NCBI GenBank assembly: GCA_037447605.1
Contig: CM074804.1
Span: forward strand, 4,723,613 to 4,787,612
Direction of reading: 5' to 3'
From: Zygnema circumcarinatum
Lineage: Eukaryota; Streptophyta; Zygnematophyceae; Zygnematales; Zygnemataceae
Length of the DNA stretch: 64,000 nucleotides
Position 1 is the stretch's first letter. Each line of letters begins with the position of its first letter. The translations under genes were made by a program, and so were the position numbers. Below the pieces are notes generated by a model that did not search any database, had not been told where the DNA came from, and saw nothing but the letters and a program-made list of their open reading frames with translations. This document shows positions 47,183 through 60,800 of the stretch, one piece after another.

Positions 47183-49479
47183 TCACTCTTTTGTGGTACT
47201 ACCCTCGTCCTCTGATGAACTAGCCCCTAAAGGACTACTTTCGCCCTCCTCGGCACTACTCACACTCTCCGAATGCACAACTCCAGTCTCGTTCAGACTC
47301 TCTTGCTGCTCTTGTTTCGTCTCGTCTTCCGTGGTCTTCAAATCCTCTTGGGGAGCGTTCTCTGCCTCTTCCTTTGCCACCTCCATCTCCGCATCCAGCA
47401 CAGGACCATAATACTCTTTATGAGCTTCCATGCATATTTTCATTTTGAATGTTGGTTCCAAGCAGTGATCAAACACTTCGGAGCCCTCTGTTCGTGCAGC
47501 ATCTACACAAGCATCCCAGGCAATGAATTCCTCTCTGCAGGGTCCGCCTTTCATAAACTGGCAGAAGGGGCACTCATCTTTATCCTCTTCTTCACCCTCA
47601 GTCTTCTGCGTAACCGCCGCATCTTCCTTCTCAGACAAGCCCCCTCCGACAATTTCCGAAGCCCCTTCAATAAGATCCGACACAGCTTCAGCTGACTTAC
47701 TTATGGTATCAGACACTAAGCCTCCAGTACTTCCACTCTGCTCATCTGCGCCGCCTTGTTCCACCTGCTGTTCCTCTGCTTCTTGGTCCTCAACAGTTCT
47801 CGGACTTGAGCTTTCCTCATTAGTTCCCACTAACTCTGCCGTTGTATCTGAAACGGCCTTCACTGCTTCACTTATTGAGCTCTCCACTATCTCTTCAATG
47901 CCCACATTATCTTCAGGCGTGCTGCTGTTCTCCACGTCTCCCTCATCTGCTGCTTCGGAACCAGCAACCTCGACCTTCTCTTCCACTTTCTCAGAAGGCA
48001 AGGCCTGCTCCTCAGAATCATCTCCAGAAGTCTCCAATAAGCTTGTCGACTCTTGAGGAAGTAACTGAGACTCGTCCTTGGAGAGTGAAGCACTTTCATC
48101 CACTCCATTCCCAGCACCTTCGTCACTGCCGGTAACTGGTACAACATCTACTGCTGCTTCGCCCACAATTTCTGCAGATTCAGGGTGTTCTGTAGCCTTC
48201 TCTGCATGGTGAGATTCTATATTAACATCTTCAGCGCCGTGTCCAGCTGCTCCATGAGAATCATCTGCTTAACAAAAAAAAAAATGGAAATGGGATAGGG
48301 ATAGGGAGTAAGGGCTGGGATAGGGAGTAAGTTTATAATCCACTAAAAAACTTGCAACCATCTTGTTGTAACTCACAAAGGTTGACCAAAGTGTCCTTAT
48401 CGACCCACGTTTGAGGCACCGTTTAGTCATAATCTTTAGTTCTTCCGAAGGATCATTTCAGCAGAATCATGCCATCGTGTTCGACTTCCAAACAACAACT
48501 AACTTTAGAGTTGCAACCGCAAGGTTTATGGTAGGCCGTACATTCTTTGACAAAGAACGCAAAAGTTAAAAGAAGAAACGCTCTGATACTAGGAATCGAA
48601 GCCCACGTGACGTCTAAAGCAGCAGACGGAAGAACTTTAGTTAAGAAGCTAATCCATTGAAACCAGCAGCTAGACAACCACAAGATACGAGGGCTCTATT
48701 CATCACTTCTGAAACGTGAAACATGTAAGAAAAACTTCTGGTGTTTAAGCAGCGAAAATCACCCAGACACATAAATGAAGTCATCGTAAGTTACAAAAAC
48801 AAACATATGACTTTCTAATTTTACAAAGGCGCGGTAGAACGTAAAAAGTGAACATGCGCTAGAAGCTAAAGTTAATTCAGGGAGAGCGGAAGTGATTGCA
48901 GGGTAAAGCTCCCTGCTGGTTTTATTGAACAGACGGGAGGTGTGCTCAAAAAGTGCGGTGCCTAACGGCTCATGTCATTCAGATTGCAAAACGCTGCAGA
49001 TCATGAATCCGACAGAAGCGCACTTCACTCCTAACCACTTAGAAGTGACGTTCGTTAGCATCACTCAACTTAAAAAATAAACTAGATACGTGCAAGAGAT
49101 GCCCTTGCAAGAGGTGTCTACTTTGCTGTGTGGCTTAGGAGAAGCAGGACGAAGAAAGAAATACGCAAGTTAAAAAAACGACATAAGAACCACCTCGCTT
49201 ACCTGCGGTCCATCTCTCAAGGATCAGCGCGGCAGAAGCAAGCCCTAAGGTTCCCAACAGCACCGGTGCTCCTCTGCCCGCGGAAAACTCCCCTGCAATG
49301 TACGATCCCAGAGATGGGATGTCATTCGTAGCCGATGAGCTCATGCCGCGCTGGGGCTGCCATACCGGCTGCCTGTGCGAGCCGGCTCTGCTTCCTCGCC
49401 CGAGGCTGCCTCCCGTGGAAGTGAGGAGCCTCCGCAGCACGCCGTGAGTCGCGAGCGAGGTCCCCCTGCGAGCGAGCAT
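47183..49479 (-). CDS. GCK-domain protein with acidic linker, probably mitochondrial
   Basis: Exons on the minus strand: 49479-49203 and 48264-47183; 452 residues. The N-terminus (MLARRGTSLATHGVLRRLL) is Arg/Ser-rich and lacks acids, like a mitochondrial presequence. A hydrophobic segment follows (APVLLGTLGLASAALIL). Then come about 200 very acidic residues. The GCK domain starts at about Cys324: CPFCQFMKGGPCREEF, AWDACV, DHC, KMKICMEAHKEYYGPVL. Its cysteine spacing resembles twin CX9C helices that form disulfides in the intermembrane space. A Glu/Ser-rich tail ends the protein. The function of plant GCK proteins is not known to me. The exon 2 acceptor is an AAGCAG tandem (NAGNAG), so one residue may be optional. 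Confidence 0.85.
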
Positions 49480-49914
49480 CCTCCTTCCACCCCGCGAGTG
49501 GAGGCCGCGGCGGCGAGAGAGCGAGCGAGGAAGCCGGTGCGCGAGCGGAGCAGGATCGGGGCCCGCGCGGGAAGGAGGGAGGGAGGGAGGAGGGGAGGGA
49601 GGGAGGGAGGGAGGGAGGTGGGGAAGGAGGGAGGGGAGAGTGAGGGAGGGAGGGAGGGGAGAGTGAGGGAGGGAGGGAGGGGAGAGGGAGGCGGAGCGGC
49701 GGCGCCCCGCGACGGCGGAGCGCGGGGCCACGTGGCGGCCCCTCGCGGATCGCCGCAGCGGGCGAGGGAGGCCGCCGGTTGTGCGCTGTACGGCGGACTG
49801 CGGCGTACGGCTCAATGTACGGTGTATTGTACGGCATTGAACGGCAGTACGGCACGCGGGGCGATCTCACGCTTGGACGTGACGTGATTGAGGGATAGGA
49901 ATCGCATTGACCTC
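49480..49914 (-). promoter_or_regulatory. GCK gene promoter with G-quadruplex-type tract
   Basis: From 49570 to 49692 the + strand is almost only GGGAGG/GGGAGA units. A G-box GCCACGTGGC lies at 49727-49736 and six TACGG words follow at 49788-49852. Confidence 0.55.
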
Positions 49915-50080
49915 GAGATGGCGAGGCCATCAAATGTACATGAACAAAAGCAGCATGGGGAACCACGAGGGACAGGCCGCGGAGGACCTAAGCACAAAAG
50001 GTAAAAGCTAAGAGCGGAAAACTACGCCTAGGCGCAACAACGCAGCCCCTAGAAGCAGCCGCGAAGGTCACCGATGTGAG
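49915..50080 (+). repeat. Dispersed repeat, copy 2
   Basis: GATGGCGAGGCCATCAAATG, then CATGGGGAACCACGAGG, then GAAGCAGCCGCGAAGG. The last two words recur in order at 63686-63790, and the first recurs at about 10650. Confidence 0.65.
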
Positions 50081-51872
50081 GCACATCGCGAGGAGGGAGC
50101 GGCGGAAGTCCACCAACACGATCACCCACAATCGCAGCACGCCGAAGGAGCGTAGAAGCGAGGCAACGCTGAAGGGCAATGGAAATACGCTGTCGATAAA
50201 AGGTAGCCAGGATGGCCGGAGGAGGGCTTCCGGGGCCGTGCAGTTCGATGGAGCGATGGGCGCACTGGCCTACTGGCACTGATTGAGCGCTCTCTCTGTG
50301 CTCTGTGCGGCACTGCCGTGATCGCCCTCTCTCTCGCTCGCAATGTCTCTTTCTCTCTCTCTCTCTATCTCTCGCAGCGTGCGCGCTGCAGCATGGCGAG
50401 GAGGAGGAGGAGGAGGGCGAGCGAGCATGCGCGCCGCCGTGGGAGAGACCGTCGCCGAGCCAGCGCTGTCCTGCACGACCAGAGACAGACTGCGACCATG
50501 TGTAGCAGCGATAAGATAGATGCATTGCCCGATGAGGCTTGTAATTCAATAGAGCACTGCTTTTTCAACAACGCATTAGACGCCCTCTTTGTTGTATTTT
50601 GAAAAATTACAGCTAGTGCCTCCTTTCTGATGTATAGGTCGATTGACAATGTAAATAGCTGCTGACTCGGTGGGGACTTCTGCGCTTGAAACCGCAACTA
50701 ACTCTTTCCCTTAACCCATCACTCGCCCTAATCGCCACACTCGCACATTCAAAGGCTGCCTGTCGATTGTCCGACTTCCACAAATCCAGACTTGGCGGCT
50801 CATCCTCTTGCGCAGAAAAGTTTCTATACACATGCAACATCATGATAAGAACCGTCAAGCAATGTAGCTTTAAAAGTTAATCATCGGTATCCCGCAATAA
50901 TACCAGAATTGAGTCGATCCCATTAACTAAGCCCACACGGCTCTCGCCTCTTCCAAGCTGTAAGCCATGCGACCGGAAGCAATTATTGCCTTTTTTGCAA
51001 CTACTTTTGCAGCAAATGGCTGGGACCTTCAGAATACGAATTTCTCCTAAGGAGAATGATGTGGCAGATCACACAAGGGAAACTGTCTTCAGACAGTTTA
51101 GACAGTTTCCTTTGATACTCCAGTCCATTGCCGCATTGTGATCGCATTCTAAGTACACTTCTTACCTTTTCATTTCACCAGAGCGAACCTGCTTGATGGC
51201 CTGGCGAACCCTAGGACCTCACATGGTCCACTCGTACAGTGAAGGCCATTGGCAAACGAGGTTCAATAGGCAGGACTTTGGCTGAAGAGAGAGTTTGAAA
51301 GTGCTGTCGTGAGGGTAGCAGAGAGTTGCAGGACGTGAACCTCAGGAGGTTCGGACATGGAGATGATGGGGAACAAGGGAGCAAATTAGGTCAAGACATA
51401 AGGGGAGGATGACTTCACAGAAGGAACGTCGAATTACTCAGAAGCCCTACCCCCACATCAGTACCCCCCCCCCAAAATTAACGAGACGATGACAATACAC
51501 GACATACTGCACACCACATCACAATTTAGAAGATATCACACACTACATCACTCTTCTGTATACGGCCCCTGCACACTGGGCATCCTGCACTCTACTCAAA
51601 TAAGTACAATCAGAAGCTGTATCCTCATCAAATCATTTTAGAACCGACACGCCTGAAAACTCGGGCTCTAATCACATTACGGTCCATAATCATTCTCCGA
51701 CAACATTTGGCAGAAAACACCAAAGACATTCCAAAAAGGCAGGGATTGACCTAAAGCTTAGACTGATGGCTGAGATCGAAGCCCAACCTGCTATCTATAT
51801 GCGCTTTGAAATTATTGCAGCTTGAACTCCCTCCTTTTCCCTTTTTTTTTTGTCGGAGGCTTAGCAGAGCGG
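50081..51872. other. Intergenic, no gene recognised
   Basis: Contains a (TC)n stretch at about 50340-50370, GAGGAGGAGG at about 50398-50416, and an inverted GGAAACTGTC / GACAGTTTCC pair at about 51079-51111. Nothing else stands out. Confidence 0.5.
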
Positions 51873-54800
51873 TCAGTACCGAGATCCGGTCTTGCGATGG
51901 TGCACGGCAGTTAGCACCTTGTCGTCCTGCAATTCGCCACGTCCAAGAATTCTTCACATTGATTAGAATACAAAGAGTTCTGCCAAGTCAATTCTTCTCA
52001 CTGTCATCTCCAGGGAGAAGAAGAGTGCAAGTACGTGTTCCGGACGCCTGACAATCAATGACGAAGAAGTGACTTACAGACAAATCATCTACGCAGAAGT
52101 TATGCAGCACAATATAAAATTGCTACTTTCACAATTTCAATGACTTCGCTCTACCATTCCTCGCAAACTTGAATTATTTCTCAATCGTACATCGACCCAA
52201 CGCCACTAAAATAAGTAGAACTTCCACCATTGGTGTCAGTCACTCGGCATGCGGATCCTCTTCAGGGAGACAAATGAAGGGGACTGTGCATGTTAGAGAT
52301 TGTAGTCCACATCCTCGAGAGCTGTTATGGGAAGGTAGGCATTCTCGTTGATGGATGTCAGTTATAGTCAGTGCCATGTATCGCCTAGTGAGCACTCCTA
52401 CTATGCAAAGACAAGGCAACCCTACAAGTAGAACCAAATCTTGTCAATGCATATAAAAAGAGTCGTGATGACGCAAGACTGATTTTTTCAGTTCTATCAA
52501 AACAAACTAGTTTTAGGTAAAGAGTGAAACCGTTCAATACTTTGATACTTTTACACTGCAGTTCAAACCCCTGTCAGCTTGCTGTCAGGTGCAAGTTATG
52601 AGCCACAAACTGCTCTGCCATTGCATTTGCTGAATACACCGCAATCATAAACCCACACTCAGTTCTTACCAGGAGTGCTCCGTCAGTGACCGTCCCATAT
52701 AGTATCCAGTGATCTCCTGTTTCCATCCGACTCTCCACGCGGCACTCCATGTACGATATCTGCACCTTGCCAGGTGCAGAGGCTCGGGTTATCTCAACAT
52801 CCATACTTCAAGAGCAATCAGTTTCTGCAAGGAGAGAGATCATCGAGGTTTTTCGACTTTCGGGTGCCTCACAACAGGAATGCGAACAGAGAGCGCTCTA
52901 AAGACTGAAGCGGACCATCAGCCGATGGCCTTCGAAGCTAACCCTGACCCATCCATTGATTCTGCTTTAAACTCCACAATGTGATCGTCGATAAGTTTTC
53001 CCTCGAATATGCTTGGCTCTAATGCTGCAAAGACTCACAGCATCTGTGAGAATGCTCGCCCCACAGGATGACGGTTTGACCTCCAAGTCTCCAAAGCGGG
53101 GTTCACCGGGCTTGAAGGGTTTTAGGAGCTGCTTGCTGACTCGGCCAGCCTTGTCGCTGCCCAGCACGTTTAGCACAAAGGAGCCCCCTGGAAGTACGAG
53201 CCCTTCTACAGCACGCTCCTTCGCAACCTGCAAACGATACGATTCATTCCCCAAAGAATGTTTCGATCAGCCAGGTACATACAAATAGCAATAGCCAGTT
53301 CTCCAAAGTAAAAAGGTGGTCTTTTTGCCTGAAAAACAGACAGCTGGTGGACCAACATGGGGATTCTGGGCATGTTGACAAATTCAGCTGGGTTGATACC
53401 CTCCTCGACGTCGGTGGATATCATCCATAAGGAAAGGAGGATGTGGACAAAACAAGGACATATTTATGGTTGCAAGACGAAGGATATGGTGTATAGTCAG
53501 ATGCAGCTAGATGACAGAACCCCATTTCTTAATGAAAGAGCAAATTTGGCAATCCAGAATCGGTGGGCAAAAAAGGTGTCTACAGGAAGAGAGGGGGGGA
53601 AGACTTGAGGGGGGGGGGGGGGGGNNNNNNNNNNGGGGGGGGGGGGGGGGAAGGAAGAAAACCGGACATGCACACTAAGTACATATGTGAGTTGTTGGGC
53701 CGGATATTCACGCAGAAATGGAACATGCAGCGACAGAAAAAATTACAAATGGAAATTATGAAAGATGCGTAATCCAAAGTCAGGGATATAGATCTGCTCT
53801 GTTAAGGACAACCAACTTTGGGCAGTTTTGATAATTGTCTCACCGCAACAGTGAGACCTGGAGGATTGAAGGAGGCTTGGCTGACCCACGATGCCAACAT
53901 GGCACTCTCAGCGTCTCCACTTCGAGCCGACACCACACAGAGTGCTCCGACTATCCGCCCCACAGCCTGTGCACATGCATAGCTTTGGCATGTGAATATG
54001 CGAAATGTCACTTGTGCTAGATGCACTTCAGTCCCTTATTAAAAACTACATTGTGACATGAAAAATTCAGTCAACTGGAGGATACAGCTTGCGTTACTCT
54101 ACTCTCAAACATTGAATTCTATGACGCTAAAGCATCAGCAAGAATTGTGCGAGTGTAGCCAGGGCCGAGAATCCTCTGCAAAAATTGCTGCCTTCGTCTA
54201 ACTGCACGAGCAGAAAGCAGTTAGACTAATGTCTACTAGTATGTGCGCCATACGTGACGGTGAAACTTTTCCGTATTGTGTCCGTTAGATCTTTGCAAGT
54301 CTGGTCATTACCCATCATGAAAGTCCTGGTCATGACCTAGTCTGTCCCTGGTTTATGCTATTGTAGATGGGCTTGTAGTTTGCTAGCAGGGAGAACAGAA
54401 CGAATCACCTGTTCTACATTTGATGCCAATGTGAGCTGCGCAACCTCTTTGGTCTTCTCCTTCAGCTTTGCCTTCTTCACCATTTGAGCCAAGTCCGTGC
54501 CGCTCTCCTCGCAAGTTTGCACCATGCTCTCCGTCGGCTGAGAGCAACACCGGCAGAGAGACTGTAGGATCAGCAACTGTTCGAACCTAATGACGTGAAC
54601 AATAAATATTAGCGCTGCCATGTTGCCAAACCTTATGACTCGTTGGAAGTGAAGAGATGGTTTTCACGAGTGCTTCAACACGGATCACCCCCTCCACCTT
54701 TCCAGCTTCCCGACACACTTGCGTACCTTGAACTTGCATCGGATTGCCGGGAAGGCAAAGGTAAATCCTCCATCTCTCAGACGCTGCTCCATTTCATCCA

Positions 54801-57800
54801 CTGCCTCTCCGCTCCATCCAAACGAGCCAAAAACCCCGCAGGGTTTAGCACGAGCTTGTGGGTCTTGAAGAATGGCTCCGAGGGCCTCCTGCATGGGGCA
54901 ACAACCGAAAAGGAAAAATGGCCATCGCATCTTATCAGCCATGTGCATACCAGCTGATCCGTCGTAGTAGCCTGATTCACCTTCCTCTTGTAAATAAAAA
55001 GCAATGCAAAGTTAGATTTCGAGGGCCCGATAAAAAAAGGATCATTCGAACTCAAAGGTCTTTCTTAATTCAACCAGCTTTAAAAAATGTGAATAACGGC
55101 TGTCGTGTTGTAGTATGATTCTTTTTATGCATGCTTACAGAACTTCAGGTGCTAAAGATATTATTTTCATAAATTTGCTGTCACGAGCAAACCACCCTAA
55201 TGAACACAGGCTGCTAGCAGCAGATTCAACTTTGCTATGTCGTGCTAGCAAGCAACTAATAGAGGCTTAATCTGGAGCATGCACATATCAAGCTGCGGTC
55301 AGAGTCTTTCATGATGCTGCAAAACACCTCAACCAGTCTATCCTGATAGTGAGTGAGAAAATCAACGAGGAATTCGCATCCCGACCTGTACAGGCGTAGG
55401 CATGTGCCCTGCCAACGTCGGACTCCCGATCACAAAACCGGAGCACTTCTTCACCAAGGCTGCTACTTCGGTCGCATCATGCAGCTCACAGTTCAATGTT
55501 TCACAGCCCACCCCCGCCTTCAATATGCCGCGGCTGCCCCTCCCAGCACCCAACTTCTGCCTCATGAGACAACAGCAAAGACGATGCGCTAGCGACAATT
55601 TACAACCATACGAACTTGTCCCACAGGACAAGGGAATATGGGAATAGCATGTGCCGTTTTCTTTCATCAAACACCATTCTTGAATTGCAGATCAGGCGTC
55701 ATGTTTCAGGCACGTTCACTGCATCTGAATAAAGTTTAGTGGTGCAACTAATATCGCAAGACTTCGGTTGAAGGACCTTCACTCAGCGCCCTAGCAGGTC
55801 TTATGGTAAACTTCATCTTCACTGGTCAGCCAGGAAAGCAATGGTTCTTTGTAAGAAAAACAGACTTTTTAAGTTGCAGCTTACCATAGCAAGTGATAAA
55901 TTCCGAAAGAAAACAAATTCTCAGCAGCTGCGGTTGCCCTTGTTTCAGATTCAAAGTGTTTGGCTCATATGCTTGTGCATTGCCAAACGAGCACATCAGA
56001 CACTTAAACAATAGCGAAACTGCATGATCCTTATCTGCAGCACCCCAAATGTTGCTCACCTGATGGCCTGTGCCATGGCGGAGGTATTCCCATAAGCTGA
56101 GGCAAATATCACAGCAACTGTGGAGTCGGCTGCCTGCTTCAACTTTTCAGCCGTCCACTGCGACACAATCCATGATTCAACACGGATTCAGCCAACCAGG
56201 CATGTAAGGTCTCAAATGGCTAAAAAACATCAATTGACGAGTTCAGGAGTTGCTGAGCGAGACACAATTATTCTTAACTCGTTCTTGGAGCTATACGGCC
56301 AGAATACGGATTGAAACGTGACGCTCTTTCTTGCAATTATGAAGGACTGAAACTATTGAAGCATGTGAATGGGGCCCACCTCCTTATATTCGCGGACAAG
56401 CTCTGTGAGACTTGAGCGGACAATAGGACCGTGCATGGGGCAAATCGCGGAAACAATCAAAGAGTTGTCTGCCGGATTCCGAGTTATGACAGCAGCCTGA
56501 CTGATGCTGAGATTGAGCAGCTTTGCCACTGATGACCAAATATAACCCAAGTCCGCCTGCAAGCAGAGGAGCCACAAAACAATAAAACTGAGAAAATCAA
56601 TCCGAAAGCATAACATAGACAAATCACCCAATAGAAACGTGTGGACATGCCTTTCTTTACCTAAGCATATGAAATTGCTGTTGGGTTGCTGTTTTGGCAG
56701 CACGCAATGCCCCAAGAGTTGCAGCCATGACTTCCTTTCTGATTACACACTGCCGGCTGAGCAGCAATTCAACGTTGAGACTCTGTCATACAAAATTGAC
56801 TGGTCGAGCACCTACGTATATTTTTCATGCTACAAAATACTAAACACGACGACGTGCGAGGGCAAGCAATAAAAAACTGCCCCTTCTATCATTATCAAAA
56901 TACAAAATGGTCTACCCTGTTTCATCACCTTAACAACATCGAGACCCTGCTTTCCTGAGTAGGAGGGCGCTGCAAATTGGCCCGAAATCGGCAGTTTATC
57001 CAGCGCTGCTTCGGCCTGGGAGATACCCAAAATGCGATCCCTCTCCGGTTACTCTCAAAGCCACTGCAGGATGTTCCTTGCTCATAAAAAGACCCTTCGC
57101 CCGCTTTACACCATTAAATTCATCTCATGTAAGTGTATCTGATGTCAAACAGCATGAGGCTAAAAACCCTCTAAAGACTTGTCCAACGGCCATGTCGCGT
57201 CTCTTGCTGCAACATCTGCTTGAATCTGTGAGATGCATACTGCGTGATGTGGAGTAACACACACAGCGAGAGACCAGCAATGAATAAACGTTTCTGTACT
57301 TCAAGCAACCTATGTCTGCTCCTAAAAACTTGCTTGAAAAGCTCAAGTTGGAAGAGCAAACCTGGCGTGCCACTGGTGCGAGCATGCAGTCAAAAAAGAA
57401 ACGCCAATGTTCGCCGTACGCTTCAATACCGCCTGTGTCGAAGTCATTCTCCGTACAGATATGCGCACTGCAGCCCAAAAGCCAAAAGCTGGCTCAGCAA
57501 GGCCCAGAGAAAAGATGCAGATTGTTGACTTACACGAGCACGGGGGCTTTCTCAGATCGTTTCAATTTGCAGTGATAAATTCACTACATCATTACACTAT
57601 TAATAAAGGGCATGCAATATTATAGCTGTTCGACAGTCTTCTTTCTGTAAAGAAACTAAAACATATCTCACGTGAAATGCACTTTCGCAAACTCTGCCCA
57701 TCACGGTCATTCACGTTAAAATAAGCAAACTAAGTTATCTCAAATTTTCCTCTGGGGCTAGCAACTAAACATTTCATCATCACTTTTCCTGAATTGTGCA

Positions 57801-60800
57801 CTTAGACCCAACATCCTACTCATATAAAGCACACCGAGAAAAGGCACCTGAAGAACTTCTGAGAGAAGAGCAGCATCGAGGAGGAGTCGTAAGTGGCCAT
57901 GCCATCGGGCCAACGGGGAGTCGGCAGGAGGATGAACTGAAGGATACGGCCTGCATGAGGAAGAGAGGCACTCCTCTCCATCATTACACGAGATGAATGT
58001 GAGATGGGTGACAGAAGGACTTAAATGAAATTCATAAAGTAATATACATGCTTATACATCTGCAAAACGAAATGGGCAACGATCTGCCGAGACAGGAAGG
58101 TCTTTTTGCTGCCCAGAGTTACAATCTATAGTCCATACGGAGTTATAGGCATGATCCACTCCTCCCCCAAACAAAGACGAGTGCTAAGAGTTGAATGGTG
58201 AGTAGATTTTCAGAGTTTATGATCGAAGTAGCTTGGGCAAAAGTCAGCTCTCACATCGACTGCACAAGGAAACATGCATCAATTCTTCTCCTGAAGAGCA
58301 ATTCTACCTTGAAGCGATGGGCATACCTTCACCGAGGTCGAGACTATCTCCGGGCCGCACCACGGTGATGTCGAACGACTGTTTCAGCATATCGTCCGGA
58401 AGGAAATTCGTTATCAATTTGGCGGCCGGATTGGAGCAGTAAACCTTAAATGGTCCAGCTGCACGTTTGGAACGTAAAGGCGGGATTTCAGGAAGAAACC
58501 AGTGAACATCAACCCGGAAAACATAGCAAAAATATTTTCGTCTTTGGACAATGACGTAATCGGGTTCCTCTTCCATGCCAAACATAGGAGCAATTACGAC
58601 CCAGAGTTGAACATGTTTGGTAACGATATGTCCGCACCCAACGTCACTATAACGAGAATGACGAAGTGCTTTTCAAAGCTCATTGCCAGCTAAGACACGT
58701 GGAAGCACCTAAGGTTCGAACGACAGGACAACACAGTTTTTGTAATCTATCAGCAAGGAATGGAAGGCTTCAAACAGGCAAACCTACGATGAAAGGACAA
58801 CGTAGGCTCAAGACAGGGCCAAATCCAGATTAATTGGAATAAATCCAGAACTTTGCGTTCCATGCCACATTTGATCAGTAATATTGCAACATCAAGCTGC
58901 AGGATATGAAGTTTGACAGACGGATAGTGAATTCTGCATTGGAGATAAAAGCACAGCTTACCTTCTGCTCCTCTGGCTGTCGCCAATGCGAGCAGACTCT
59001 CCACTCTCTTGGGACTAAGATGACCAATAATAAGATATTTGATAGCATCCACACCCATGTCACGCTGAATGGTTTCTATGAACGCATCTTTGAAGGCTTG
59101 GTCAGGAAGGTCAATGAGAGCTGTCCCGTTGGCACCAAAAATGAGATACGAATTCTCCGTAGTGCCCTGTTTCAGGCCATATTCAACCTGCTCACAGGAA
59201 GATTCAGAGTTCGGGGTAAAGAGCATTGCTCTTTCATAGCTCAAATCGTGCTTATGCTCCTCCCTCACCGGCATGGGCAGATAGCTATGGCAACCATTCG
59301 CGAATGTTCTCAATACAGTTCGTGCATTTGGTCTAGCTTCAACAGTCAGTTCCGGAACTCTCTATAATTTCTTTTCTCCCGACTTCTTATTTTGATCGTA
59401 TTGAACTTTCTGTGCTACCACAACATGATCAAGTGACATCTACCGTCAACAGTCAAGGATCTCCACTTGCAGCCTGTTTGTAGAGCTCATCGAGTTACAC
59501 AGACGAAATCCGTCAATTCCACCCTTTCATGCTCACTTCTCTCTTAATTCCATCAGGCTATAGATCACTTGAACCATCATATCCTTTCCTAAACTGTACA
59601 ATTGTGCAGAAAAAGCCACAATATCAGTCCGTCTTCTCGCATAGTTAATGAAAGTTCTAATTTTTAATCGGCAAGAATTGAATTTTCCGATACCTCAACT
59701 TTTTGGATCCAATTCCCCATTAACCTGAAATTCTTTGATAGAACAGAGACAGAGAGACGCCCTTTGAGAAATTCATACCTCAAATTTGAGTCGCTCGGTA
59801 CAACGGCCTCTGATGGCTGAGATATCCTTGGTAATCTTCAAGATTCGCACATCCGAAATCTGGCTCAAGCAGCATAGCAGGAGTCAAACACACAAGCAAT
59901 GGGAAAATGAACGAGGTCTGCTGGCCAATCCAACGAACACTAAACCTCAAAGAAATTCATAAAGAGCAACCCTTCGATTGGCTAGAGAACTCCGGGGTTT
60001 TAAACAACAAAAAACTTGTTTCACCACCCAGAATTCTGCGGTGAGTTATGCCTCTCAGGGTGAGAATATATTTCAGCGCAACATGCAGCATCCAGAAAAA
60101 CTACATACACTAGACACTAGAAAACTACTTGAAACGGCTTCTTGTTGTACTGTGATAGAACGTAATTTGACGGGTATCCTGCCTCAATAGTATATTGTTG
60201 AAACAAGTCGACCTCGACATTGTCTAAGTCTTTGTCTACAACCTTCTGATTCCTTGCCTGTGCACCTACAGTTTGCGGATACTGATGAAAGGGTGTGCGA
60301 CTCTTGGTCCTACTAACGCAATTTTTTTGAAAATCTCGAGAACGAAAGCCAACAATGTCTACAGTGTAATAAATGTAGAGTAACAGAGGAGACTCGTAAC
60401 CAATCTGTCATGAGTCATGAATGCATGACGCCTTTCCGCTGAAGAACTTATTTGCCCGATAGGGAAACAAGCAGTCGACACAAGGCATTTTTATGGCACT
60501 CGTTGCATAGTTTCTGAGATGCGAAAACATTCAGGACAACATGCAAGATCCGACTATTTTGGCGCCCAATGAAAGATGATTGGAAGTCCCATTCCGCTTG
60601 CATGTTACTTATTGCAGCGGTGGAAGTGGAGGAAAGGCACTCGCTATTAATTGAGCTTTTATTTCCTCTTCTAGGCCAATTGTTCTTGTTTGAAGCACGC
60701 CAATCCTGTTCATAATTTCCTTCTCTATAGTCGAACAGTTCCTTCTGTTTTCAGTCTACATTGCGTCCTTTGTCAGCCAGTTCAGCCTTCAAGTCTGACA

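Noticed and set aside
52574-52804. FLVA ending by read-through at 52574
   Set aside because: A GT donor follows GALL, and an exon at 51926-51873 supplies the family ending AVHHRKTGSRY in phase.
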